Source of the DNA: JARDZI01 sp041639705 | GTDB lineage: Bacteria > Bacillota > Clostridia > Clostridiales > Caloramatoraceae | Assembly: GCA_041639705.1 (NCBI GenBank) | Contig: JBEQBT010000004.1 | Span: 1-44,297, forward strand | Direction of reading: 5' to 3' | Length of the DNA: 44,297 nt | Part shown: positions 34,092 through 43,285 of the stretch, piece after piece | How positions within the stretch are numbered: position 1 is the stretch's first letter | Layout: every line of letters starts with the position of its first letter | Notes under the pieces: model-generated | Databases searched by the model: none | The model's input: the letters and a program-made list of their open reading frames with translations, nothing else | Told to the model about the DNA's origin: nothing | Program-made: the position numbers and the translations under genes

Positions 34092-35567
34092 CTAGAATTT
34101 AAACCAGGTTTCATTGCAATATTGATAATCAACTCCTTCATGAATATTTTGGAATTCGTTAGTTAAAGGATTGAAAGTATATCCTTTTTCTATGGTTTTA
34201 ATATTTTTTGAGATTTCATATATTGCATTTCCAATAGTATATATATCATTATTTGTCATTATAGGATGAATAGAAATTCTGACCCAACCAGGCTTTAATG
34301 ACAGATCACCACTGTTAATTTTGTCTGCTATTTTTCTAGATAATTGTCTATTAATATTTAAAAGATAATGACCATATGTTCCAGCACAGGAGCATCCCCC
34401 TCTGGTCTGTATTCCATAATAATCATTTAGTATTTTTACAACTAAATTGTAATGTATATTTTCAATGTAGAAGGAAAGTATTCCAAGCCTTTCTTTAATA
34501 TTTTCACCAAGAATATGAACATTTTTTATACTTGAAAGCATAGGAAACAATATGTTCAATAATTCCTTTTCTCTTCTTTGAATGTTTTCAATACCCATTT
34601 TGTTTTTTAATTCAATACAAAGTGCAGCTTTTATTGCTTGCATAAATCCTGGGGTACCTCCATCCTCCCTCATTTCAGGACTGGGGTAATATTTACGTTC
34701 ACCCCAGGGATCAGTCCATTTCACAGTTCCCCCTCCTGGGCAGTCGGGAATATGATTAGGATATAGCTTAGAGTTAAAAATTAGAACACCTGATGTGCCA
34801 GGACCTCCTAGAAACTTATGTGGTGAAAAAAATATCCCATCAAGTTCCTCCATAGGATCCTTTGGGTGCATATTAATACTCGCGTAGGGAGCTGAAGCTG
34901 AAAAATCAATGAAACAAACACCACCATTTTCATGCATTATTTTAGCCATCCTATGGTAGGGTGGTTGTATACCCGTTACATTTGAGCATGCAGTAAATGA
35001 TCCTATTTTAACCTTACGATTCCTATATTTTTCTAGTATTGCTTGGAGGTTATTCAGATCAACTAACCCGTTAGGCTGGGGTTTAATGCACACAACATCA
35101 GATGCTGTTTCACACCAGGATATTTGATTAGAATGATGCTCCATATGCGTAATGATTACAATAGGTCTGGAGTTTTCATCATTAAAGATTTTCTGCTTAT
35201 AGCATTCTGGAACACGTATTTCGAGAATTCTCTGAAGTTTGTTAACAGCAGAAGTCATTCCAGATCCTGTGCAAATCAATATGTCATCTTCATTAGCATT
35301 AACATGTTTTTTAATTAGCTCCCTTGCAGTTTTATACGCTTTAGTCATTGCACTACCTGTTGTACTGGACTCAGAGTGAGTATTACCTACAAGAGGGCCA
35401 AATATCCTTGTGAGTCTTTCTTCAATTGGTAAATACAAACGACCACTGGCAGCCCAATCAGCATACAATAATTTTTTATTCCCTATGCAGGTTGTGAAGG
35501 ATTGATTGTATCCAATTGTGTTATGCCTAAAATTGCTAAAATAGCCTTCCATATTGAAATTATACAT
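34092..35567 (-). CDS. Class V aminotransferase-fold PLP enzyme (NifS-like)
   Basis: A 491-residue fold-type I PLP protein. YADWAASGRLY, THSESSTTGSAMTKAYKTAR and TGSGMTSAVNKLQ form the N-terminal cofactor region, the Schiff-base lysine is in FFSPHKFLGGPGTSG, and a conserved RGGCSCAGTYGHYLL carries two cysteines near the C-terminus. It resembles cysteine desulfurase/selenocysteine lyase-like and MOCOS N-terminal proteins but is longer than NifS/IscS (about 400). A GTG at 35573 is possible, but ATG 35567 has AAGGT eight bases upstream. No Fe-S scaffold or molybdenum-sulfurase partner is adjacent. Function unknown; a sulfur or selenium donor role for the molybdenum hydroxylases is speculation. 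Confidence 0.82.
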   Translation of the reverse strand: MYNFNMEGYFSNFRHNTIGYNQSFTTCIGNKKLLYADWAASGRLYLPIEERLTRIFGPLVGNTHSESSTTGSAMTKAYKTARELIKKHVNANEDDILICTGSGMTSAVNKLQRILEIRVPECYKQKIFNDENSRPIVIITHMEHHSNQISWCETASDVVCIKPQPNGLVDLNNLQAILEKYRNRKVKIGSFTACSNVTGIQPPYHRMAKIMHENGGVCFIDFSASAPYASINMHPKDPMEELDGIFFSPHKFLGGPGTSGVLIFNSKLYPNHIPDCPGGGTVKWTDPWGERKYYPSPEMREDGGTPGFMQAIKAALCIELKNKMGIENIQRREKELLNILFPMLSSIKNVHILGENIKERLGILSFYIENIHYNLVVKILNDYYGIQTRGGCSCAGTYGHYLLNINRQLSRKIADKINSGDLSLKPGWVRISIHPIMTNNDIYTIGNAIYEISKNIKTIEKGYTFNPLTNEFQNIHEGVDYQYCNETWFKF

Positions 35568-35710
35568 AAGCACCGACCTTTTAATAAATAATTAAGGTGA
35601 ACTGGGTAAATATCATATTACAATATATTCTGAAAATAAGAATTAGTGATATTGAAAATGAAAAGGTATAATATTACATTGTCTGCGAATACTGTACTTG
35701 GGTGATAAAT

Positions 35711-36223
35711 ATGAGTTATAAAATATCCTATAAAACACATATAATATGTTTTTTAATTGGATTACTTGTAACTATAGTGCTTGAAACACTTGTGGATAAA
35801 ATATTGATTGACTTTATAGTGGCTATTATCCACTATTGGTCTTCAAGTAATCTGATAATAAAGTTTTATGGCTTTATAATAGTATTATTGATTCCAATAA
35901 TACTAGTGCATGAATTTATACATGGAATTGCATACACAAATTTTGGAGGTAAGGTTAGGTATGGGTTTAAGGGAGTATATGCCTATACACAGGAAATTAG
36001 TGAAATTCCTATAGAAAAGAAAAAATTTGCGGTAATACTTCTGGCACCATTAATAATAATTTCACTTATTACAATTTTTATACCTGGATGGCTAGGAGGA
36101 TTGATATTTCTATTAAACCTGCTGGGCTCCACTGGAGATATATATATGGCAATAACTCTTTCTAGGTATCCAGCAAACAGTACGATTATTGACAGAAGCT
36201 ATGGCTATGATGTTATAGTTTAG
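35711..36223 (+). CDS. Membrane HExxH protein (DUF3267-like)
   Basis: A 170-residue membrane protein with about four hydrophobic segments. LVHEFIHGIAY contains an HExxH zinc-protease motif located at a membrane border, as in the DUF3267 family; the rest has no recognised domain. A GTG lies at 35702, but GGGTG supports the ATG at 35711. It may be a site-2-like membrane metalloprotease of unknown target. The second half (LGGLIFLLNLLGSTGDIYMA) contains the family's conserved G-D segment. Confidence 0.75.
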   Translation: MSYKISYKTHIICFLIGLLVTIVLETLVDKILIDFIVAIIHYWSSSNLIIKFYGFIIVLLIPIILVHEFIHGIAYTNFGGKVRYGFKGVYAYTQEISEIPIEKKKFAVILLAPLIIISLITIFIPGWLGGLIFLLNLLGSTGDIYMAITLSRYPANSTIIDRSYGYDVIV

Positions 36224-36313
36224 GATAAATTATAAATGAGGATATTATTTAAAATTACTTAAAAATAAATAATTCCATATTGTAATTAAATCTTTTTTTA
36301 GATATACTTTCAT

Positions 36314-36343
36314 TTGATAGATACATAAATAACCTTATATAAA
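36314..36343 (+). promoter_or_regulatory. Probable sigma-A promoter of the phosphofructokinase gene
   Basis: TTGATA (36314-36319), 18 bases, TATAAA (36338-36343), with GAAAGGAAGAG and the ATG close downstream, so the leader is very short. Confidence 0.5.
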
Positions 36344-36358
36344 GAAAGGAAGAGCTAT

Positions 36359-37591
36359 ATGAAAAACTGTATTGTGGCACAATCCGGCGGACCAACAGCC
36401 GTTATAAATGCAAGTGTGGTTGGAGTGGTTGAAAAAAATAATCAAAGTGGATACTACGACAATGTTTATGGCGGGCTAAATGGCATAGAAGGGATTCTTA
36501 ACCAGCAAATTGTTAATTTATCCAAGCTAGAGGCTGAAGAACTTAATGAATTAAAATATACACCTTCCTCAGGGCTTGGTTCTTGCAGATATAAGCTTAA
36601 GGATTATGTAACAGATGATTCTGAATATAAAAGGCTTGTAGAAATACTTAATAAACATTCAGTGAAAACCTTTTTTTATATTGGTGGAAATGACTCAATG
36701 GATACTGTTGATAAATTAAGTAAGTATGCTGAAATTCATTCAATAGGTATACAATTTATTGGAATACCTAAGACAATAGATAATGATTTAGTTGGAACAG
36801 ATCATACTCCTGGTTTCGGAAGTGCAGCGAAATATGTTGCAACTACTGTACTTGAATGTTACTGTGATACAAACGTTTACTCATTTAACGGAGTGTTTAT
36901 AATGGAAATAATGGGAAGGGAAGCTGGATGGCTTGCAGCAAGTGCAGCACTTGGGAGAATAAATGGAAAGCCAGCAGCAGACTTTATTTATCTTCCTGAG
37001 GTCCCATTTTCAACTGAAAAGTTCCTAGAAGATGTAGGCAATAAACTTAAGGAAAAGAATAGTGTATTTGTGGCTGTTTCTGAAGGATTAAGAGATGCAA
37101 ATGGAAGATTTATAGCACAAATGGAAACTGGTTCCCATGATAAGTTTGGGCACGTACAGCTGGGTGGAGTAGCCAGCAACCTAAAGCAGCTATTGATTGA
37201 TAATAGGATTACCTCAAAGGTTAAGACCCTTGAGCTTGGAATAACTCAGCGTGCTGCAATGCACAATGCCTCACAGCAGGATATAGATGAGGCATATGGG
37301 GTTGGAAGCCATGCAGTTATTTATTCTACCCAAGGTAATTCTGGTGTTATGGTTGGAATAACTAGAGAAAGCAATAAACCATATAAGATGGGTACTAAAC
37401 TAGTAAAAGCTTCAGAAATAGCAAACAATGTTAAGTCCTTCCCAAAGGAATGGATTACACCAGAAGGAAACCAGATTACTATGGAGGCTGTGGAACATAT
37501 GTCTCCTTTAATAATGGGTACTCCAGATATTAAAACTGAAAATGGACTTCCTAAGTATTATTTTGTGAATAGAGAAAACATAGTAAAATAA
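36359..37591 (+). CDS. Phosphofructokinase, PPi-dependent type
   Basis: A 410-residue PfkA-superfamily enzyme that phosphorylates fructose 6-phosphate in glycolysis, probably with pyrophosphate. SGGPTAVINASVVG is the N-terminal phosphate loop. At 109-112 the sequence is GGND: Asp in the position where ATP-dependent enzymes carry Gly argues for PPi. PKTIDND at 137-143 has Lys where ATP enzymes have Gly, again the PPi form. Asn in place of the usual Mg-binding Asp of GGD(D/G) is a further variation. Length (410) exceeds the 320 of ATP-PFK. PPi use is inferred from these residues only. Confidence 0.88.
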   Translation: MKNCIVAQSGGPTAVINASVVGVVEKNNQSGYYDNVYGGLNGIEGILNQQIVNLSKLEAEELNELKYTPSSGLGSCRYKLKDYVTDDSEYKRLVEILNKHSVKTFFYIGGNDSMDTVDKLSKYAEIHSIGIQFIGIPKTIDNDLVGTDHTPGFGSAAKYVATTVLECYCDTNVYSFNGVFIMEIMGREAGWLAASAALGRINGKPAADFIYLPEVPFSTEKFLEDVGNKLKEKNSVFVAVSEGLRDANGRFIAQMETGSHDKFGHVQLGGVASNLKQLLIDNRITSKVKTLELGITQRAAMHNASQQDIDEAYGVGSHAVIYSTQGNSGVMVGITRESNKPYKMGTKLVKASEIANNVKSFPKEWITPEGNQITMEAVEHMSPLIMGTPDIKTENGLPKYYFVNRENIVK

Positions 37592-37627
37592 ATTAAGGGC
37601 TGTTGGATATCCAACAGCCCTTAATTT
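37590..37627. terminator. Perfect palindromic bidirectional terminator
   Basis: Nineteen-base arms AAATTAAGGGCTGTTGGAT and ATCCAACAGCCCTTAATTT (37590-37608/37609-37627), forming a hairpin with ATAT at the top. It separates the convergent phosphofructokinase and hydrolase genes. Confidence 0.9.
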
Positions 37628-37628
37628 A

Positions 37629-38402
37629 TTAATACATGAAAACCATTCTGTCTATTCTTGCAGCAAGAGTTTTTGACCACAGCCACTGGTTTGTAGCACT
37701 ATCATCAAAGTAGAACATAGCACCATTTGTTGGGTCAACTCCATGTAATGCATCATATGCTGCTTTTAAATCTATAGCTGTAGCAGCTTTATTAATTGTA
37801 CCATTTAAAACTGGTGAAAATTGATAGTAGCCCCCTACTCTTTGATAAATAACCTCTTTTAGGGTATTTGGCCATTCAGAGCTCTGAACTCTGTTTACAA
37901 CAACTGCACCTACAGCTACCTTGGCAGCATATGGTTGACTTTCTGCCTCAGCCCTTATTAATCTTGCAAGCAAATCTAAATCGCTTGAAGTATATGGAAC
38001 AACAGCCGCTGGTGCCGTTTGGGTAGTTGAAACAATTCCAGGAAGATATAGCTTTTGACCTACATAAATCATATCATCCCATTTATTGTTACCTCTTCTT
38101 AATGTATAAAGTGAGATTCCATATCTGCTTGCAATCTGTGATAGGGTATCACCACTTTTTATTGTGTATGTGTCTCCTGGTACATTTAAAACCTGACCTG
38201 GATAGATGCTGTCACTTGATAGATTGTTGTCCCTCATTATAGCGCTTGAAGTAGTTCTAAATAAATTTCCTACTTTGTATAATGAGTCTCCTGAAATAAC
38301 AGTATAAGTAGCTGCATAGGCTGAGTGATTTAGGAGTAGTCCTAAAACCACTGCAGATGACATGGTAATTAAAAGCTTTTTAAGCTTTGTAAATTTAAAC
38401 AT
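37629..38402 (-). CDS. Exported LysM/SleB-type cell-wall hydrolase
   Basis: A 257-residue exported cell-wall enzyme. A signal peptide covers 1-30 (LGLLLNHSAYA). Two LysM domains follow at about 32-75 (YTVISGDSLYKVGNLF) and 78-121 (YTIKSGDTLSQIASRYG), then the hydrolase_2/SleB domain from about 140 (LLARLIRAEAESQPYAAKVA, with the catalytic Glu) to the end. This fold includes spore-cortex lytic transglycosylases, but this member is not clearly SleB itself. ATG 38402 has GGAGG upstream, and the leader carries a c-di-AMP riboswitch (38416-38524), so the gene is probably repressed when c-di-AMP is high, matching osmotic or wall control. Confidence 0.92.
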   Translation of the reverse strand: MFKFTKLKKLLITMSSAVVLGLLLNHSAYAATYTVISGDSLYKVGNLFRTTSSAIMRDNNLSSDSIYPGQVLNVPGDTYTIKSGDTLSQIASRYGISLYTLRRGNNKWDDMIYVGQKLYLPGIVSTTQTAPAAVVPYTSSDLDLLARLIRAEAESQPYAAKVAVGAVVVNRVQSSEWPNTLKEVIYQRVGGYYQFSPVLNGTINKAATAIDLKAAYDALHGVDPTNGAMFYFDDSATNQWLWSKTLAARIDRMVFMY

Positions 38403-38415
38403 TCAAAACACCTCC

Positions 38416-38524
38416 ATTATGCCTCCGAGGTTAGTTGACGGGTTCGGGGAGAGGTCCCCCTACTTGAAATACAAGATTCACCCCACTTGATGCATCCCCC
38501 GTACTCGAATTCGAGATTCGGCTT
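38416..38524 (-). promoter_or_regulatory. c-di-AMP riboswitch (ydaO-yuaA type)
   Basis: Read on the minus strand, the leader contains the conserved blocks of the ydaO element in order: GCCGAATC, hairpin CTCGAATTCGAG, ACGGGGGA, GGGGTGAATC, hairpin CTTGTATTTCAAG, TAGGGGGACC, CCGAACCCGTCAACTAACCTC, shown in part, and GGAGGC. The order and invariant strings are an excellent match to memory of this class. The ribosome site GGAGG (38411-38415) follows at once, with no intervening T-run terminator, so control is probably at translation. Confidence 0.88.
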
Positions 38525-38722
38525 AGTATGAATGTTATTATAACAGTAAAATATGCATATATCCATGTAGGATTCGTGGAATTAAAGGAAGTTGATTGTA
38601 TAATGGGAACATTTTGGACATGCCAAGACCAATCATTATGCATTATATAGTGCTATTAATGTCAGCAATTTAATAATAACATAATGTAGTTTTATAAACA
38701 GCTATTTTAATTGAGGAGTTAT

Positions 38723-40825
38723 ATGAGAGATTACTTAATAGTCGGTAGGAGTGTTAAAAGAGTAGAAGCAGAGGATAAGGTAACAGGCAGGGCGAAATAT
38801 ACTGGAGATTATAATAGTGTTGGACTTTTACATGCTGAAATGTTAACAAGCCCCTATGCACACGCAGAAATAACTAATGTAGATATCTCAAAAGCTTTAA
38901 ATGTAAGGGGAGTAAAAGCAATATTAACAGGTAAAGATTATCCATACCTAGTGGGTTTCGTAATAGCAGACAGGCCAATTATTGCAATAGACAGGGTAAG
39001 ATACAATGTTGAACCTGTGGCAGTAGTTGTAGCAGATTCAAAGTCAAATTCTAAAATGGCAGTAAGCCTTATTAAAATCGATTATAAACCACTACCAGTG
39101 GCTAATTCACCGATTGAAGCAATTCAACCAAATGCTCCCATAGTTCATGAAAAATTGATGGAATACAGCCGCTTAGGAGAAGAAGCCTATCCAGAACCAA
39201 ATTCAAACATTGCAAGTCGTACTAAAATCAGAAAGGGGAATATGGATAAAGGTTGGGCAGAAAGCGACGTAATAATAGAAAATGAAGTTTCCTTTCCATC
39301 ATCTGATCATGCTGCTATGGAAACAAGAACAGCAAGGGCTGAAATTCTTCCTACTGGAGAAGTGTTGATTTGTTCCAGCACCCAGGGACCATTTTTTGTA
39401 AGGGAAGAAATAAGTAAGGTATTCAATATTCCAATTGGAAAGGTTGTTGTCACAACACCACTTGTTGGAGGTGCTTATGGAGGAAAAACTCATGTGCAGC
39501 TTGAATATATAGTATATTTGTGTTCTAGAGCAGTTGGAGGGAGGCCAGTAGAGTTAGTAAATACCAGAGAACAGGATATGATAAGTTCGCCTGTTCATAT
39601 AGGACTAAATGGAACTGTTAAGCTTGGATGCACAAGAGAAGGAGTATTAAAGGCTGCAGAAATTTTATATTTATTTGATGGTGGTGCCTATTCTGATAGA
39701 GCAGTAATAATCAGCAGAGCAGCAGGCATTGACTGCACAGGACCATACAGAATACCGAATGTTTGCTGTGATTCGATTTGTGCATATACTAATCATCCCT
39801 ATGCAACAGCATTCAGGGGTTTTGGACATGGGGAGCTCACATTTGCTATAGAAAGGGCAATGGATAAGCTTGCACAAGAATTAGGAATGGATTCATTAAG
39901 GCTAAGATTGATCAATGCACTTCATACTGAAGATACATCACCAACTCAGGTGTTACTTGATAGAAGCTTTGGAAATTTAACAGAATGCATAAATAGAGTG
40001 TCAGCATCGATGGATTGGACAGATATAGGACCAAAAAAGACAGGAGAAAATAAGGTTACTGCAAAGGGAGCAGCATGCTTTTGGAAAACTACATCTATGC
40101 CAACCGACTCCCAGTCTGGGGTTATACTCACATTTAATGAGGATGGGAGTATTAATTTAAGCTGTGGAGTAGTTGAAATTGGCCAGGGCACAAAAACAGG
40201 ACTTGCACAAATAGTTGCAGAAAAAATGAAAATGGATATAAATATGGTACATGTATTCCTTCCTGTAAATACAAGGGTTACTCCATATGATTGGAAAACT
40301 GCAGCAAGCAGGGGTACATATATGGCTGGAAGAGCAGCAATAAGAGCTGCTGAGGATGCAATAGAACAGCTTAAAAAAACTGCGGCTATTGTGTTAAGGA
40401 GCCCTGAAGACGATCTGGTGGTTTCAGGGGGAAGGGTGTTTATAAGAAACAATCCAATAATGGGAATTGATATAAAGGATATCGCAATGGGATATGTTTA
40501 TCCAAATGGAAATGCTATAGAGGGACAAATAATAGGCAGAGGTAGAAATATATCGAAACTTGTTTCTAGAATGAATCCAGAAACAGGTAGGGGAAAGCCA
40601 GGAACTGAATGGACATTAGGAGCACAAATTGTTGAGGTTGAAATCGATTTACATGATTATTATTACACTATAAAAAAGGCAGCATCAGTAATAGATGTTG
40701 GGCAGGTAATAAATTATATGGCGGCAAGAGGACAGGTTATAGGAGGTATGGCAATGGGCTTGAAGCCAAATATCAGACTCCAACTACTATCCACTGCTTG
40801 GAAGAGTTATAAGACAAATTGCTGA
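38723..40825 (+). pseudogene. Molybdopterin subunit of xanthine dehydrogenase family, C-terminally truncated
   Basis: The intact family is about 760-770 residues; this frame gives 700, and the authentic part ends near residue 680 at GGMAMGL. The last 20 residues (from 40763) are out-of-frame sequence of the neighbouring FAD gene. Motifs present: EDKVTGRAKYTGD at the start, STQGPFFVREE, GGAYGGKTHVQ, ATAFRGFGHGELTFA, EIGQGTKTG. Missing: about 80 C-terminal residues including the GxGE block with the catalytic glutamate of this superfamily, which is present in the first hydroxylase as KGIGE. The product should be inactive. ATG 38723 follows GAGGAG; a TTG at 38711 is less likely. Confidence 0.85.
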
Positions 40826-41366
40826 CCGTACTGCCAGAAATAAGATAACAATTGGAGGAAATATATGCGGTAGGATTCACTTCAGGGAAGCAGTTTTACC
40901 ACTTCTAATATCGGATTGTACAGCTGTTATTGCAGGAGGGAAGGGTATAAAAAAATCTCAACTTAATAATGTATTTAATGGAAAGCTGATGCTTCAACCT
41001 GATGAATTTTTAGTACAAATAATTATTCCAGTAGAATATTTGCGCCTTCCAGATATCAATATAAAAAAGCGCAGGCAATCAACTATTGGATATCCACTAG
41101 TAAGTATTGCTGCAAACAGAAAAGATGATCAAATAAGATTTGCCATAAGCGGCTTAAGTGACTTTCCATTCAGGTCCCATGAAATGGAGGAAGAGATAAA
41201 TAGATATAGTTTACATAAGGAAATGAGGATTCAAAATGCAATTAATAATATTCCACACCCAGTAAAGGATAATCTATTTGGTTCTGCCGATTATAGAAAA
41301 TTGCTTATACAAAATACACTTTTAGAAGTTATTGATGCTCTGGAGGTAAGAAATGAAAATTTATAA
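40764..41366 (+). pseudogene. FAD subunit of the hydroxylase, N-terminally truncated
   Basis: From 40764 the frame reads SQISDSNYYPLLGRVIRQIA, then ARNKITIGGNICGRIHF, which is the middle of the flavoprotein subunit (the TIGGN motif), and continues to a normal C-terminal domain ending LEVRNENL at 41366. A stop (TGA 40761-40763) precedes this segment and about 90 N-terminal residues, including the first FAD-binding loop, are missing. An internal ATG at 40989 could start only the last 125 residues. The two truncated genes abut exactly at 40760-40764, as expected from a single deletion. Confidence 0.82.
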
Positions 41367-41826
41367 AGAAAACTTGAAACTTAAGCTTGAGGTGAATGAT
41401 GAGGAATATAATGTGGTAGTGAGACCTTCAGATACACTATTATTTGTACTCAGAGAAAAGCTTGGCCTTACAGGAGCAAAACCTGGGTGCGAGAATGGAG
41501 ATTGCGGAGCTTGTACTGTATTAATTGAGGATGTTCCTATAAAGCCCTGTATTATCCTGGCAGTTGAAGCAGAAGGACACAGTATAACAACAGTTGAAGG
41601 AATAAGGGATACGGCCATACAAAGGGAATTTATAAATAAGTGGGGATTTCAATGTGGTTATTGTACATCTGGATTTATTGTAAATTGTTATGCACTAATT
41701 AATACCCATCCCATTGGAAATGATGAAATAATCGAAGAATGGCTTCAGTCCAATATTTGCAGATGTACCAGTTACGATGAAATAAAAAAAGCAGTAAAAG
41801 AGGCCATGAAAGAGCAAGTTGTTTGA
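41353..41826 (+). CDS. [2Fe-2S] subunit of the second molybdenum hydroxylase
   Basis: A 157-residue ferredoxin-like subunit that would pass electrons from a molybdenum centre to FAD. Plant-type cluster cysteines are in PGCENGDCGACT with C in KPCIIL; the second cluster has QCGYC and NICRC. Length is normal and no lesion is seen. GGAGG lies seven bases before ATG 41353, overlapping the end of the FAD gene by 14 bases, as in typical Mo-FAD-FeS operons. Because its two partners are truncated, it is probably without a functional complex. Confidence 0.93.
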   Translation: MKIYKENLKLKLEVNDEEYNVVVRPSDTLLFVLREKLGLTGAKPGCENGDCGACTVLIEDVPIKPCIILAVEAEGHSITTVEGIRDTAIQREFINKWGFQCGYCTSGFIVNCYALINTHPIGNDEIIEEWLQSNICRCTSYDEIKKAVKEAMKEQVV

Positions 41827-41866
41827 TATATATAATCCATTAATGATAAAAATTAGATGATGTGTA

Positions 41867-41890
41867 GTCCTGAGCGACAGTGAAGGATAT
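41867..41890 (+). repeat. Half-copy of the GTCATCCTGAAC repeat
   Basis: GTCCTGAGCGACAGTGAAGG resembles one arm of the palindromic repeat; no matching second arm is nearby. Probably a decayed copy. Confidence 0.45.
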
Positions 41891-42163
41891 TATTCCCGCT
41901 AGATGCCGTTATCTGAATCGTTCTGGGGTAGAGTCTAGATTTTCTTTTATATTCTGTGCCAAGCCATTCATATACTTTTTTACTCAAAAATATACTCTTT
42001 CAATTCTTTATAATTCTATGATTTGTTCTAATAGCATTATAAATTATATTTAATACCCTTGATATTTCTTCAGGTTTAAGCCAGTATAATATCTAGGTCC
42101 AGTAATTTGTGTATTCATATCATCTAAATAATTATTAACATCAGATAGTACCACATATAGGAC
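41890..42163 (-). pseudogene. Decayed reading frame of unknown family
   Basis: On the minus strand, translation from 42163 gives VLYVVLSDVNNYLDDMNTQI, then TGPRYYTGL. After a frame change near 42074-42082 it continues PEEISRVLNIIYNAIRTNHR, then a stop at 42000-42002, then SKKVYEWLGTEYKRKSRLYP. The protein-like text in one direction with one stop and one shift suggests a degraded gene. I cannot name the family. The remaining part of this 478-base gap (42164-42290) is AT-rich and holds only the leader of the next gene. Confidence 0.35.
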
Positions 42164-42304
42164 TGTTTTCCATGTATTTTACAATTACACATACTCTCCA
42201 TATATGATATTATGTTAATAACTTATTAACAAATACTTCAAATTTCTATCGAAAAGCACTCTATTTGCAGCAATTTTCACATTAAATTATGGAGGTAATC
42301 ATCA

Positions 42305-43285
42305 ATGCACAAATTTTTGAAGCAGGTATCAATTGGCTTAGTATTTATCTTATTTTTTACACTTATGCCTATTCCAGCAATTGCAAGTGAATTAAAAACA
42401 ATAGCGGAAACCAATAAGCTTATAGATGCTCCGCCAATTGAACAATCAGAGAAGAAGGAAGCAGATATTATTGGGGAAGTAAAAGAAAAAAGAGGGAAAA
42501 ACATAAAACATTTTTTAAAAGAAGATATGTCTATAGAGGAAAATATATATCCTACTGCTGTACACTACCTAAGTGATGGTAAATGGAAGGACATTGATAA
42601 CAGTCTTTCAGATAAAAAGGATGAAGATAACAACGATGTACTGGAAAATAAGGATAATGATTATAAAATCAAAGTTGCTAAAAATACCAAGTCAAATAAG
42701 CTCATAAGAATTCAGAAGGATAAGTATGAAGTATCCTGGAATATTGAAAATGCACAGCACTCATTGGCACAGGTTCAATCTACTGATGGTAAAGCAGCTG
42801 ATTCCCAAAAGAAAATAAAGAAGAACATATTGACCAACCTTACATCAACAATAAATTTTTTAAATATATTCCCAAACACGGATATTCAATACATAGTTGC
42901 ATCTGAAGATGTAAAGGAAAATATAATATTAAATCAAAGTGTAGAAAATCCTCAATATGTATTCAATATCAATACAAAAAATCTGACATCAGAATTGCAA
43001 AAGGATAATTCCATCATCTTTTATGATGAAAAGGATACCACAAAGGCTGTATTTAAAATAGAAAAGCCAGTTATGTATGACTCAGGCTATGGGGATAGTA
43101 ATAATATTAAGTTAATTCTTGATAAGTCAGGCAATGGATATAAGCTGACTATTATTCCTGACAATGAGTGGCTTCAAAGTCCTGACAGAGTGTATCCTGT
43201 TATTATAGACCCTCAAATAACTACTACGCAAGATAAAACAACTATACAGGATACTTATGTTTCTGAAGCAAAATCCAACAACTAA
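42305..43285 (+). pseudogene. Secreted DNRLRE/YD-repeat protein, 5' part before frameshift
   Basis: The start ATG 42305 follows GGAGG; residues 1-28 are a signal peptide (FILFFTLMPIPAIAS). Then comes a low-complexity acidic region and a domain of about 200 residues typical of the N-terminal part of large clostridial surface proteins with DNRLRE and RHS/YD repeats (VYPVIIDPQITTTQDKTTIQ). The frame stops at 43285 because a run of four A at 43270-43273 is one base too long: removing one A restores DTYVSEANPTTNYGND, the normal DNRLRE start. So the two frames are one gene. Confidence 0.75.

Noticed and set aside
38431..38643. A 70-codon minus-strand frame upstream of the LysM/SleB gene
   Set aside because: It runs through the c-di-AMP riboswitch; the conservation there is explained by RNA structure, and there is no protein-like pattern.
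39946..40452. A 168-codon minus-strand frame inside the molybdenum subunit gene
   Set aside because: Shadow of a strongly conserved coding region; no promoter or ribosome site and no recognisable domain.
13052..42000. CRISPR array from the spaced GTCATCCTGAAC repeats
   Set aside because: Copies are kilobases apart, are foldbacks, and have no regular spacers or cas genes.
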